Shown in pieces: positions 54,055 to 62,885 of a stretch of DNA of 64,000 nt (its first letter is position 1; each line of letters begins with the position of its first letter). The stretch comes from Poindextera sp963706385 (GTDB taxonomy: Bacteria > Pseudomonadota > Alphaproteobacteria > Caulobacterales > Caulobacteraceae). The notes beneath the pieces were generated by a model, which made no database searches, was not told the origin of the DNA, and worked only from the letters and a program-made list of their open reading frames with translations. The DNA lies in contig OY970153.1 of the NCBI GenBank assembly GCA_963706385.1, positions 1,488,001 through 1,552,000 on the forward strand, given 5' to 3'. The position numbers and the translations under genes are program-made.

Positions 54055-54387
54055 TCAGCGCGAGGTCGGCGCGGACGCCGAGGCCGAGGCCGAGGCCACG
54101 GCCTCGTCCGGCGGCTGAACGTCATGGATGCCCTGGTTGTGCGCCTCGTTGATCACCGCCCGGCAAGGTTTGGAAATCCGGTCGATATTGCGCACCAGAC
54201 AGTCGCGCACCCCGGCGCGGTCGTTGGCGATCGCGTGCAGGGTGCACATGGTGAAGGCGTCGCGCCAGCAGGCCGCCCGCCATTTGGCTTCGAGCCCGCC
54301 CCGCGCCGCGGCCGGCCCGGCGACGGCGCCCAGCGCGATCGTCAGAACCCCTGTCGCTATCGTGGCGCGCCGGACAGCCATTCGCAT
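54055..54387 (-). CDS. Secreted cysteine-containing small protein
   Basis: A 110-aa protein with a signal peptide (RRATIATGVLTIALGAVAGPAAA) and four cysteines in the pattern C-x7-C-x14-C-x11-C (CWRDAFTMC...DCLVRNIDRISKPC), like GLG1/Cys-rich-repeat proteins. It ends with an Ala-Ser repeat. ATG 54387 is used; the longest frame begins with GTG one codon earlier. It sits 20 bp after the glycosyltransferase stop end and is divergent from the sulfatase. Function unknown. Confidence 0.7.
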   Translation of the reverse strand: MRMAVRRATIATGVLTIALGAVAGPAAARGGLEAKWRAACWRDAFTMCTLHAIANDRAGVRDCLVRNIDRISKPCRAVINEAHNQGIHDVQPPDEAVASASASASAPTSR

Positions 54388-54518
54388 CACTCGGTCTCAA
54401 AGCCTCTTCGGTTGGTCGGAGCCATCGGCGCGGTTAATGTCGATAGACCATCAGCCCGGCGATGCGAATTCAGCGTAATGATACTGGCGGGCCACGCCAG
54501 AGCAAACAGAGGGCGGAC

Positions 54519-56177
54519 ATGAAGCGGCTCAAGCCAATGGGCGTGGTTTTTGGCGTCATTGTGGCGCTGGCCGCGGGGGCGTGGCTGGCCAAGGACTATG
54601 TGCTGCTGCACATCGGCGGCTGGATGGCGCCCCACGCCGGACCCAACCGCCCGGTCATCTGGTCCCAGGGCCCTGTCCGCGCCGCGCTCCCGCCCGGCCG
54701 GCGCGCGCCGAACATCGTCTTCATCCTGGCCGACGACCTGGGCTTCAACGACATCCGCTTCAACGGCGGCGGGGTGGCCGGCGGGGTCGTGCCGACGCCG
54801 AACATCGATGCGATCGGCCAGCAGGGGGTCGATTTCACCAACGGCTACGCCGGCGACGCCACCTGCGCGCCCTCGCGCGCGGCGATCATGACCGGCCGCT
54901 ATCCGACCCGCTTCGGCTTCGAGTTCACCCCGACCCCGGTCGGGTTTTCCCGGCTGGTGGGAACCTTCCGCTCGCCCGGAGCCCTGCATCCGCCGCGCTT
55001 CGACGCCTCGCAGGTCAAGAACGTGCCGGACATGGACAACGAGGCGATTCCGGCCGGCGAGATCACCATCGCCGACGTGCTGAAGGCGCGCGGCTACCAC
55101 ACCATCCATCTGGGCAAATGGCATCTCGGCGGCTCGCGCGGCGCGCGGCCGGAGCAGAAGGGCTTCGACGAGAGCCTGGGCTTCATCGCCGGCGCCTCGA
55201 TGTACCTGCCGGGCGATGACCCGGGCGCGGAGAACTCCAAGCAGGCGTTCGATCCGATCGACAAGTTCCTGTGGGCCAACCTGGCCTACGCGGTGCAGTT
55301 CAATGGCGCCAGGCCGTTCCATCCGAACGGCTACATGACCGACTACCTGACCGATCAGGCGCTGGCGGCGATCCAGGCCAACCGCAACCGGCCGTTCTTC
55401 CTCTATCTGGCCTACAACGCGGTGCACACGCCGCTGCAGGCGCCAAAGGCCGACTTCGACGCCCTGCCCCAGATCAAGGACCACCGCCTGAGGGTCTACG
55501 CGGCCATGGTCCGGAACCTGGACCGCAACGTCGGGCGGGTGCTGGGGGCGCTGAAGGCCGAGGGGCTGGACCGCGACACCCTGGTGATCTTCACCAGCGA
55601 CAACGGCGGGGCCAACTACATCGGCCTGCCCGACATCAACCGGCCCTATCGCGGCTGGAAGGCGACCTTTTTCGAGGGCGGGGTGCATGTGCCCTTCTTC
55701 ATGCGCTGGCCCGCGGTCCTGCCGGCCGGCGCCCGCTACCCCGCCCCGGTGGCGCACATCGACATCTTCTCGACCGCCGCGGCCGCGGCCGGCGCGAGCC
55801 TCCCGCGCGACCGGCTGATCGACGGGGTCAACCTGCTGCCGTTCCTGACCGGCAAGGCGGCGGGCCGCCCGCACGAGGTGCTGTTCTGGCGCTCCGGCCA
55901 CTACAAGGTGGTGCTGGCGGGCGAGTGGAAACTGCAGAGCTCCGAGCGGCCGAAGAAGCTGTGGCTGTTCGACCTGGCGAACGACCCGACCGAGAAGCGC
56001 AATCTCGCGGACGCCAATCCGTCCAAGACGCATGAGTTGGCCGCCCTGATCGCCGAGCAGGACCACGCGAGCGTCAAGCCGCTGTGGCCGAGCCTCTTGG
56101 AAGCCCCCGTCGCCATCGACCATCCGCTGGGCGTCCCCGACAAGCCGGGCGACGAATACGTCTACTGGGACAACTGA
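54519..56177 (+). CDS. Sulfatase (formylglycine type)
   Basis: A 552-aa alkaline-phosphatase-superfamily sulfatase. The N-terminal hydrophobic segment (VVFGVIVALAAGAWLA) is a signal or anchor. Metal-binding ADD follows (residues 71-73), then C116-A-P-S-R120, the cysteine converted to formylglycine by a separate maturase. HLGKWHLGG and SDNGGANY are further active-site elements. ATG 54519 is preferred for its AGAGGG site and for placing the signal at the start. The substrate is a sulfate ester, not identified. Confidence 0.92.
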   Translation: MKRLKPMGVVFGVIVALAAGAWLAKDYVLLHIGGWMAPHAGPNRPVIWSQGPVRAALPPGRRAPNIVFILADDLGFNDIRFNGGGVAGGVVPTPNIDAIGQQGVDFTNGYAGDATCAPSRAAIMTGRYPTRFGFEFTPTPVGFSRLVGTFRSPGALHPPRFDASQVKNVPDMDNEAIPAGEITIADVLKARGYHTIHLGKWHLGGSRGARPEQKGFDESLGFIAGASMYLPGDDPGAENSKQAFDPIDKFLWANLAYAVQFNGARPFHPNGYMTDYLTDQALAAIQANRNRPFFLYLAYNAVHTPLQAPKADFDALPQIKDHRLRVYAAMVRNLDRNVGRVLGALKAEGLDRDTLVIFTSDNGGANYIGLPDINRPYRGWKATFFEGGVHVPFFMRWPAVLPAGARYPAPVAHIDIFSTAAAAAGASLPRDRLIDGVNLLPFLTGKAAGRPHEVLFWRSGHYKVVLAGEWKLQSSERPKKLWLFDLANDPTEKRNLADANPSKTHELAALIAEQDHASVKPLWPSLLEAPVAIDHPLGVPDKPGDEYVYWDN

Positions 56178-56189
56178 TCCCCGGATGGA

Positions 56190-56345
56190 TCAGCGCGGCC
56201 CATCCCGCGGCGGCGCGTCCCACAGCGCCTCGGCCTCGCCCAGGCTAGGTGAACCGCTCCCATGCGGTCTGGCGAGAGACGCCCAGCGGTTCGGCGATGG
56301 CGGCCCAGCTGACGCCGTGCCCCCTGAGGAGGGAGCCGGAAAGTG
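56190..56345 (-). pseudogene. HTH protein C-terminal remnant
   Basis: The minus strand encodes RGHGVSWAAIAEPLGVSRQTAWERF, a typical small HTH ending, then a stop; the likely natural end SLGEAEALWDAPP continues in the next frame. Nothing recognisable precedes it, and the upstream DNA (GTGTCCCCACTTTCC) looks inserted. It is probably the tail of a decayed regulator. The rest of 56178-56455 holds no gene. Confidence 0.35.
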
Positions 56346-56455
56346 GGGACACGCACGACTTTTCTCCGATCGGGCCGTCAAACCCCAACCATCCCCGCGA
56401 CCTCGGCCGCGCCGCCCCGGGAGCCGCGGCGAGCGTTGCAGGACCGGCTGATCGA

Positions 56456-57319
56456 CTAGGCCTCCGCATCGAACGGCGGGATCGGCAACCCCGCGACGCC
56501 CGCGTCCAGCGCATAGAGCCCGCCGCCTTCGCGGCCCGCGTCGCTGGCGGTGGTGACGAACAGGCGCCTCAGCCCGGGCCCGCCGAAGGCCGGCATGGTC
56601 GGTTTGCGCGCGGGCACCGGATAGCTGGCCATCAGCCGTCCGTCCGGATCGTAGCGGCAGACCCGGCCGCCCTCGTAGAGCGCGGTCCAGTAGCAGCCCT
56701 CGCGATCGACCGCCGCCCCGTCCGGCCGGCCGCGGTCGTCGCCCGCCGGCTCGAGCCGCACGAACTCGCGCCGGTTGGCCGCCTCGCCGCTCTCGGGATC
56801 GTAGTCATAGCGCCAGACCACGAACCGCGGCGTGTCCGCATGGTAGAGCGTGCGGCCGTCCGGCGAGAAGGCGAGGCCGTTCGAGGTGGTCAGGCCGCCG
56901 GCCAGGCGGACCAGTCCCCGCCGGTCGAACCGGTAGAGGCCCGCGCGCGCGTCGGTCTTGGCCTCGTCGAGGGTGCCGACCAGGTAGCGGCCCAGGGGAT
57001 CGACCTTGCCGTCGTTGAACCGGCTGGTCGCCGCATCCTCCGGATTGGCGGCCAGCAGGCGCTGCTTGGCGCCCGCCATATCGAGCAGCCACAGCCCCGA
57101 GCGCAGGCCGGCGATGAAGCCGCCGCCCAGGACCGGGGCGATGCAGCCGATGTCCTCGTCGATCGCGGCGGACTGATGAGCGCCGCTCGCCGGGTGGAAC
57201 CAGTGCAGCCGCCGGCCGGTTATGTCGACGAAGGCCAGGCGTTGCTCGCCGGCCAGCCAAACCGGCGATTCGCCGAGCGCGCAGCCGGCGTCCAGCACCC
57301 GCTCGAATCCACCACCCAT
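56456..57319 (-). CDS. SMP-30/gluconolactonase-family protein
   Basis: A 287-aa six-bladed beta-propeller of the SMP-30/LRE family. Metal ligands can be placed at Glu in LGESPVW (about residue 16), Asn in SRFNDGKVDPLGR (about 100), Asn in TSNGLAFSPDG (about 150) and Asp in PDGAAVDREG (about 200). Members hydrolyse sugar lactones. It is divergent from the semialdehyde dehydrogenase gene. The start ATG 57319 (MGGGFERVLDAGCALGESPVW) places the first ligand correctly. Confidence 0.88.
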   Translation of the reverse strand: MGGGFERVLDAGCALGESPVWLAGEQRLAFVDITGRRLHWFHPASGAHQSAAIDEDIGCIAPVLGGGFIAGLRSGLWLLDMAGAKQRLLAANPEDAATSRFNDGKVDPLGRYLVGTLDEAKTDARAGLYRFDRRGLVRLAGGLTTSNGLAFSPDGRTLYHADTPRFVVWRYDYDPESGEAANRREFVRLEPAGDDRGRPDGAAVDREGCYWTALYEGGRVCRYDPDGRLMASYPVPARKPTMPAFGGPGLRRLFVTTASDAGREGGGLYALDAGVAGLPIPPFDAEA

Positions 57320-57400
57320 CGCCCGCCTCCGCGGGCAGCATAGCCGACCCCGCGCGGCGGCGTTATGGAAGAGCCGCGCCGAGCTTGGGAAGGAACCGCG

Positions 57401-58888
57401 ATGAGCCCGCATGACGTAACGGCCGAACGGACCCGCCTGGCGCTGCGGCGTCCCGACCTGCTGAAGGAGGCGGCCTACATCGACGGCGAATGGGTCGGCG
57501 GGGCCGAACAGATCGTCGTGCTCAATCCCGCCACCGGACGGCCGCTGGGCGCGGTGCCCAACCTCGGCGGCGCGGCGGCCGAGCGGGCGACCGCGGCGGC
57601 GGCGGCGGCCCTGCCGGCCTGGCGCGCGCGTTCGGCCAAGGACCGCGCGGCGATCCTGCGCCGCTGGGCGGACCTGATGGCGGCGCACAAGTCCGATCTG
57701 GCCCGGCTGATGACCGCCGAACAGGGCAAGCCCCTGGCCGAGGCGGAGGGCGAAGTGGCCTACGCCGCCAGCTTCCTCGAATGGTTCGGCGAGGAGGCCA
57801 AGCGCGCCTATGGCGGGATCATTCCGGGGCCCCAGGCCGACAAGCGGCTGTTCGTGCTGCGCCAGGCGGTGGGCGTGGTCGGCGCGATCACGCCGTGGAA
57901 CTTTCCCGCCGCGATGATCACCCGCAAGGTCGGCCCGGCCCTGGCGGCGGGCTGCACGGTGGTGCTGAAGCCGTCCGAGCTGACGCCGTTCTCCGCCCTG
58001 GCGCTGGCGGCGCTGGGCGAGGAGGCGGGCGTGCCGCCGGGCGTGTTCAACATCGTCACCGGCGAGGCGGCCCTGATCGGCGCGGTGCTGACCAACGACC
58101 CGCGCATCGCCAAGTTCACCTTCACCGGCTCGACCGCGGTGGGCAAGCGGCTGGCGGCGGCCTGCATGGGCACGGTCAAGCGGGTCTCGCTGGAGCTGGG
58201 CGGCAATGCGCCGTTCCTGGTGTTCGACGACGCCGACCTCGACGCCGCGGTCGACGGGGCCATGGCCTCCAAGTTCCGCAACACCGGCCAGACCTGCGTC
58301 TGCGCCAACCGCTTCCTGGTCCAGGCCAAGATCCATGACGCCTTCGCCGAGGCGCTGGCGGCGCGGGCCAAGGCGCTGGTGGTCGGCGACGGCCTCGCCG
58401 GCCCCACCGGCCAGGGTCCGCTGATCAACGCCGCCGCGATCGAGAAGGTCGCCCGCCACGTCGCCGACGCCAAGTCCGCCGGGGCCAAGCTGCTGGCCGG
58501 CGGCGAGGCCCTGGGCGCCGAGGGGCCGAGCTTCTATGCGCCGACGGTGCTGACCGGCGTCACGCCCGAGGCGCTGCTCAACCGCGAGGAGACCTTCGGG
58601 CCGGTGGCCGGCCTGATCCGCTTCGAGAGCGAAGCCGAGGCGCTGGCCATCGCCAACGACACCCGCGCGGGCCTGGCGGCCTATCTCTACACCCGCGACC
58701 TCGACCGCGCCTGGCGGGTCGGCGAAGGGCTGGAGTACGGCATGGTCGGCCTCAACTCCGGCCTGGTCTCGACCGAGCTGGGACCCTTCGGCGGGGTGAA
58801 GGAATCCGGCCTCGGCCGCGAGGGCGGCGCCGAGGGTCTGGACGAATACCTGGAGTCCAAGCTGATCCACATGGCGCTCGGGCGCTGA
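57401..58888 (+). CDS. gabD: NAD(P)-dependent succinate-semialdehyde dehydrogenase
   Basis: A 495-aa aldehyde dehydrogenase closest to GabD-type enzymes. Catalytic Cys299 (GQTCVC) and general base Glu265 (LELGG) are present, with the cofactor loop FTGSTAVGK. The CVC motif with a second cysteine two residues on is typical of redox-sensitive SSADHs. GGGAAGGAA precedes the ATG. No transaminase (GabT) is nearby, so the source of the semialdehyde is open. Confidence 0.9.
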   Translation: MSPHDVTAERTRLALRRPDLLKEAAYIDGEWVGGAEQIVVLNPATGRPLGAVPNLGGAAAERATAAAAAALPAWRARSAKDRAAILRRWADLMAAHKSDLARLMTAEQGKPLAEAEGEVAYAASFLEWFGEEAKRAYGGIIPGPQADKRLFVLRQAVGVVGAITPWNFPAAMITRKVGPALAAGCTVVLKPSELTPFSALALAALGEEAGVPPGVFNIVTGEAALIGAVLTNDPRIAKFTFTGSTAVGKRLAAACMGTVKRVSLELGGNAPFLVFDDADLDAAVDGAMASKFRNTGQTCVCANRFLVQAKIHDAFAEALAARAKALVVGDGLAGPTGQGPLINAAAIEKVARHVADAKSAGAKLLAGGEALGAEGPSFYAPTVLTGVTPEALLNREETFGPVAGLIRFESEAEALAIANDTRAGLAAYLYTRDLDRAWRVGEGLEYGMVGLNSGLVSTELGPFGGVKESGLGREGGAEGLDEYLESKLIHMALGR

Positions 58889-58939
58889 AGCGGTCGAGGG
58901 GCCTTGAGTTCCCGCCGCCGAACGGCCGAAACTTCGCCC

Positions 58940-59659
58940 ATGACCGCCTTCGCGACCATCCAGGCGCGCGCCGCGGCCCGCAAGGGCGGCGAGGCCGTGC
59001 TGCGGACCCTCTTGCCGCCCGCGCCCGACCCCGCCGCGCTCGCCGCCCTGGGCGATGATCGGGTGCTGGCCGAGATGACCCGGCGGATCTTCTCCGCCGG
59101 CTTCGTCTGGAGCGTGATCGAGACCAAATGGCCGGGCTTCGAGGCGGCCTTTCTCGGCTTCGATGTCGGCCGGCTGCTGTTCGAGCCGGACGAATTCTGG
59201 GAGCGGCTGTGCGGCGATGCGCGCATCGTGCGCAATCCGGCGAAGATCATGGCGGTGCGGGCCAACGCCCGGTTCGTCGCCGACATCGCGCGCGAGCACG
59301 GAAGCTTCGGCCGCTTCCTGGCCGACTGGCCGACGAGCGACCAGATCGGCCTGATGGCGCTCTTGAAGGCGCGCGGCGCGCGGCTGGGCGGGGCGACCGG
59401 CCAGTTCTTCCTGCGTTTCATCGGCTTCGACGGCTTCGTCACCTCGCCCGACGTCGTCGCCTGCCTGCGCGATGCGGGCCTGGACATCGCCGAGACCCCG
59501 ACCTCGAAGACGGATCTGGCCCGGATTCAGGAGCAGTTCAACGCCTGGCGCGCCGAGAGCGGCCTGCCGGCGAGCCAGATCTCGCGCATCTGCGCCCTGT
59601 CGATCGGCGCGAGTTACGACGCCGAAACCCTGCGCCAGCGCGCCGGGCTGGAGCCCTGA
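58940..59659 (+). CDS. DNA-3-methyladenine glycosylase I-like protein
   Basis: A 239-aa protein of the Tag (3-methyladenine DNA glycosylase I) family: RIFSAGFVWSVIETKWPGFEAAFLGFD matches the family's helical core, followed by a residue-rich pocket (RNPAKIMAVRANARF). It should excise alkylated adenine in base excision repair. The zinc-binding cysteine/histidine set of classic Tag is not evident, so it is a divergent member. Confidence 0.82.
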   Translation: MTAFATIQARAAARKGGEAVLRTLLPPAPDPAALAALGDDRVLAEMTRRIFSAGFVWSVIETKWPGFEAAFLGFDVGRLLFEPDEFWERLCGDARIVRNPAKIMAVRANARFVADIAREHGSFGRFLADWPTSDQIGLMALLKARGARLGGATGQFFLRFIGFDGFVTSPDVVACLRDAGLDIAETPTSKTDLARIQEQFNAWRAESGLPASQISRICALSIGASYDAETLRQRAGLEP

Positions 59660-59669
59660 CCGCGCGCGT

Positions 59670-60452
59670 TCAGCGCATCGCCCGGCCCTGGACCAGGGCG
59701 CAGACGCTGGCCGAGCCGATCGGGCCGTCGACGTCGTAGAGCCAGCATTCGCCGATCGCCACCCCGTCGGTGGCCTGGTGATTGACCACCTCGAAGCCGA
59801 TCCAGGCCTGGCGCGGCTCGCGGTGCAGGTAGAGGGTCACGTCGGTGTTGATATAGGCCAGGCCCTCTTCGCCGGCGTTGGCGAACGGGCTGGCGAAGTC
59901 GGCGGCCAGGGCCGCGCGGGTGAACGGCGTCAACGGCGCGCCCTCGACCAGTTCGCGCACCTCGGCCATCCAGCACCGCCGCGCGCCGAGCGAGCCCATG
60001 GCGCCCTCGATCGGGCGCATCTCCCACATGCCGCCCATCACCAGCCGCTGATCCTCGGGCGGCAAGGCGACCTCGGCCGGTCCCGGCGCATCCCAGTTCG
60101 GCGGACTCCAGATCCGGCCGGGCGGGTTTTCCGTGCGCCGCAGGAGCTGGCTGGTCGCGCGCCCGGCGCTGACCCCGCCGCTGAACACCTCCGCGTCGAT
60201 CACCTTGATCCGATGGCCGTCGCGCACCATCCGCGTCTCGACCGTGAGCGGCGAGAAATCCGGCAGGCGGTACATGTCGACGGTCAGCCGCGCCGGCATG
60301 TAGGCCGCGTCGCCGCAGCGCTGCTCGATCGCGAACGCCAACAGGCCGATGATCACCCGCCCGTGCAGGGATTGGGGATTCCACGGTCCGCGGCAGATCG
60401 GCGTGGCCGAAAACCCCGCGCCGTCGCGGATGAAGAAGGGTTGGTTGTCCAT
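59670..60452 (-). CDS. Thioesterase family protein
   Basis: A 260-aa double-hotdog thioesterase-like protein; NPQSLHGRVIIGLLAFAIEQRCGDAAYMPARLTVDMYRLPDFSPLTVETRMVRDGHRIKVIDAEVFSGG is the first half, and the second contains TLYLHREPRQAWIGFEVVNHQATDGVAIGECWLYD. It is convergent with the glycosylase and resembles the protein at 46370. An inverted repeat CATTCT-N10-AGAATG (60469-60490) lies just upstream and may be its operator. Confidence 0.8.
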   Translation of the reverse strand: MDNQPFFIRDGAGFSATPICRGPWNPQSLHGRVIIGLLAFAIEQRCGDAAYMPARLTVDMYRLPDFSPLTVETRMVRDGHRIKVIDAEVFSGGVSAGRATSQLLRRTENPPGRIWSPPNWDAPGPAEVALPPEDQRLVMGGMWEMRPIEGAMGSLGARRCWMAEVRELVEGAPLTPFTRAALAADFASPFANAGEEGLAYINTDVTLYLHREPRQAWIGFEVVNHQATDGVAIGECWLYDVDGPIGSASVCALVQGRAMR

Positions 60453-60609
60453 GGCCGCAACGATGCCTCATTCTTCAGCAATCGAGAATGCGGAACATCA
60501 TCAGACTTGTATCCCGTTGCTTGATTTGCTCTGACAGGCAGGTCGCAAACGCCGTCGAATCGATCCGTATGCGAATTAGTTTTATCGTTTCACCCATCGA
60601 TGCGGGTCC

Positions 60610-61128
60610 ATGCGCCAACCGGACGCCAACCAGTCATCCCCCCACGCGAGCCGTCCGGGCCTGCAGTACGCCGCCCTGCCCTACCGGTTGGCCGAAGAGA
60701 CCGAGATTCTGCTGGTCACCTCGCGCGAGACCCAGCGCTGGGTGATCCCCAAGGGCTGGCCGATGAAGGGCAAGAAACCACACGCGGCGGCGGCGCGCGA
60801 GGCGCTGGAGGAGGCCGGCGTGTCCGGAAGGATCGGCAAGGCCCCGATCGGCGCCTACCGCTATGTCAAGCGGCTGAAGAACGGCGCGCCCCTGGTGTGC
60901 GACGTCGACGTCTTCGCCCTCGAGGTCGCCCGCCAGCGCAAGCGCTGGCCCGAACAGCATCAGCGCACCGCCCACTGGTTCACCGTCGCCGAGGCCGCCG
61001 AGGCCGTGCACGAGCCGGAGCTGCAGGCCCTGATCGAGCGCTTCGGCCGCGTCATGGCCCAGGCCAAGGCCCGGCGGCGCGTCAAGTCGAAGTCCTCCCC
61101 CGCCGCTCGGCCGGACGAGACGGCCTAG
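60610..61128 (+). CDS. NUDIX hydrolase (diphosphoinositol phosphatase-like)
   Basis: A 172-aa NUDIX protein. The box reads GWPMKGKKPHAAAAREALEEAG (about 47-68); RE..EE are the metal ligands, and Lys replaces the usual first Glu, as in the DIPP-like bacterial subgroup. The preceding VIPKGWPMKGK is also DIPP-like. A basic C-terminus (AKARRRVKSKSS) follows. Diphosphorylated nucleotides or inositol phosphates are the likely substrates. Confidence 0.88.
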   Translation: MRQPDANQSSPHASRPGLQYAALPYRLAEETEILLVTSRETQRWVIPKGWPMKGKKPHAAAAREALEEAGVSGRIGKAPIGAYRYVKRLKNGAPLVCDVDVFALEVARQRKRWPEQHQRTAHWFTVAEAAEAVHEPELQALIERFGRVMAQAKARRRVKSKSSPAARPDETA

Positions 61129-61225
61129 CCGTCTTGTCGGGCGCGGCCGGCGCCTCTAGGCTGGAGAAAGGGAGCCGGCGCGCGCCGTCGGCCGGCCATC
61201 ACCAGACGCGAAAGAGGAAACACCG

Positions 61226-61594
61226 ATGATCGGATACGCCACCTTGGGCAGCAACGACCTGGAAAAGGCCAAGGCGTTCTACGACGTGGTCCTGGGCGAA
61301 CTCGGCGGCAAGCGGACCATGAGCATGGACCGCATGCAGGGCTACGGCTCGGCCGCCGGCGGCGCCATGCTGGCGGTCTGCCGGCCCTATGACGAGAAGC
61401 GGGCGACCCCTGGCAACGGCATGATGATCGCCCTGGCCGCCGCCTCGCGCGAGCTGGTCGACAAGACCTACAAGACCGCCCTGGCCAACGGCGGAACCGA
61501 CGAAGGCGCGCCCGGCCTGCGCGGCGAGACCTTCTACGGGGCCTATTTCCGCGACCTGGACGGCAACAAGCTCTGCGTCTTCAAGATGGGCTAG
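61226..61594 (+). CDS. VOC-family (glyoxalase/bleomycin-resistance-like) protein
   Basis: A 122-aa VOC-fold protein; YATLGSNDLEKAKAFYDVVLGELGGK is the first module and YGAYFRDLDGNKLCVFK the last. Metal ligands are incomplete (no His near the start), so a binding rather than catalytic role is possible. GAAAGAGGAAAC is the ribosome-binding site. Its TAG stop forms the first three bases of the adjacent nested palindrome. Confidence 0.85.
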   Translation: MIGYATLGSNDLEKAKAFYDVVLGELGGKRTMSMDRMQGYGSAAGGAMLAVCRPYDEKRATPGNGMMIALAAASRELVDKTYKTALANGGTDEGAPGLRGETFYGAYFRDLDGNKLCVFKMG

Positions 61595-61710
61595 TGGATC
61601 GTAGCAAACGGATGGTTCCCATCCGTTTGTGGTCCGATCCACTAAATTCAAACGCTTGTGGTGCGTCTCGCAAACGGATGCGGGAGGCATCCGTTTGAGT
61701 TGCACCACTA
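61592..61710. repeat. Two tandem nested palindromes sharing a CAAACGGATG core
   Basis: Hairpin 1 has outer arms TAGTGGATCG/CGATCCACTA (61592, 61635) and inner CAAACGGATGG/CCATCCGTTTG (61605, 61619). Hairpin 2 has outer GTGGTGC/GCACCAC (61658, 61702) and inner CAAACGGATGC/GCATCCGTTTG (61671, 61687). Both inner stems are 11 bp and share ten bases. The overall length (119 bp) and two-hairpin plan match the element at 38508, but the sequence is unrelated. Confidence 0.7.
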
Positions 61711-61778
61711 GGCCCAGGTTTCGAGCCGTCGCGCCAACGTCGCGTGAGCGGCGCGGCGGCGGCGTTTGAGCCGGCCGG

Positions 61779-62720
61779 TCAGGCGGCGAAGGCGGGGCTC
61801 GACAGCCGCCGCCAGCGACCGGCGAGCGCGGCCGCGACCGCGGTCTGGTCGACCTGCCGGCCTCGGAGCGTCAGTAGCGCGGCCAGGGCCTTCAGACCCT
61901 CGACCTCACGCGCCGCATCGTCCGGCCACAGCGGCGCCTGTGAGGCCAGCACCGTCAGCACCCGCCGGACGATCGCGCGGCGGACGCGAGCGAACGCCGC
62001 GTGGCCGTGCAGCGCCACGGCCAGCCGCGCCGCCAGTCCGCTCAGGCGCGGAACCGTCGGGCCGAGGCGGGCGTCCTGGGCGGCCACCGCGGCGATCGCC
62101 GGCGCCGAGGCGATCTGGATCAGCAGCAGCAATTGGTCGCCGAGCGCCGGCTCGCGCCCGAAAATCTCGTCCAGCTCGCCCTGGGCGCCGAGAATGTCGG
62201 CCAGCGGCTGGCGCAGCACGCGCAGCGACACGCTCGCCGGATGGCCCGTCGTCGGCGCCGCCTCCAGCAGGTCCAGGACCAGCTCCAGCTTGCGCCCCCA
62301 GTTCGCGTGGCGGCCGAGGCTGGCGGCCACCGCCGCGCCGAGGCGGAAATCGACGTCCGGGTCCCGGGCGTGGATGTGATCCAGGGTCTGCCGCGCCAGG
62401 GCGTCGAGCCGGCGGCGGATCGGCTCCAGCGCCGCGCCGCGGGCGGCGGCCTCGGCCAGGGCGGCGTTGTACAGCGCGGCCGACAGCTCGGCCTCGCAGG
62501 CCTCCAGCCGTTCGGCGAGCTCAGCCCGGTGCAAGAGTTCGAACGGGGTGACCCGGTGGCGCGTCAGCCAGCCGGACAGGACCTCGCCGATCACCTCGCG
62601 CGCCGGAGCGGCGTAGAGATCGTGCGGGCGTACGCAGGCCGGCGGCGCCTGGTCGACGGCGAACGAGACCGCCACGCGCCGGGCGTCGAACAGCTCGATC
62701 CGGGCTCGGGCGCTATCCAT
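61779..62720 (-). CDS. Hypothetical helical protein
   Basis: A 313-aa Ala/Leu/Arg-rich protein, predicted almost all helical, with no signal peptide or recognised domain. The segment CVRPHDLYAAPAREVIGEVLSGWLTRHRVTPFELLHRAELAERLEACEAE (about 28-77) and the repeated Leu/Ala helices (VLDLLEAAPTTGHPASVSLRVLRQPLADILGAQGELDEI) suggest a helical-repeat scaffold. The start is ATG 62720; a TTG 13 codons earlier is less likely. Confidence 0.6.
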   Translation of the reverse strand: MDSARARIELFDARRVAVSFAVDQAPPACVRPHDLYAAPAREVIGEVLSGWLTRHRVTPFELLHRAELAERLEACEAELSAALYNAALAEAAARGAALEPIRRRLDALARQTLDHIHARDPDVDFRLGAAVAASLGRHANWGRKLELVLDLLEAAPTTGHPASVSLRVLRQPLADILGAQGELDEIFGREPALGDQLLLLIQIASAPAIAAVAAQDARLGPTVPRLSGLAARLAVALHGHAAFARVRRAIVRRVLTVLASQAPLWPDDAAREVEGLKALAALLTLRGRQVDQTAVAAALAGRWRRLSSPAFAA

Positions 62721-62885
62721 GCCGCGAGCCCCGTGGGCGGTCAGGTCGGTTGTCGGCAACGGACTCTCGGTCCAGTGACGCGCAAGCGCGGACGGTCCAG
62801 TCAGTATCGCTGCGGCGGCTTTAGGAACGATTGCCGAGCGTGGTGAAGAAGTCCTTGCACGGACCGGCGGCTCGGCGCCGCAAAG

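Noticed and set aside
56456..59299. 947-codon minus frame read as one large protein
   Set aside because: The SMP-30 domain starts at 57319. The rest is antisense to the aldehyde dehydrogenase and Tag-like genes.
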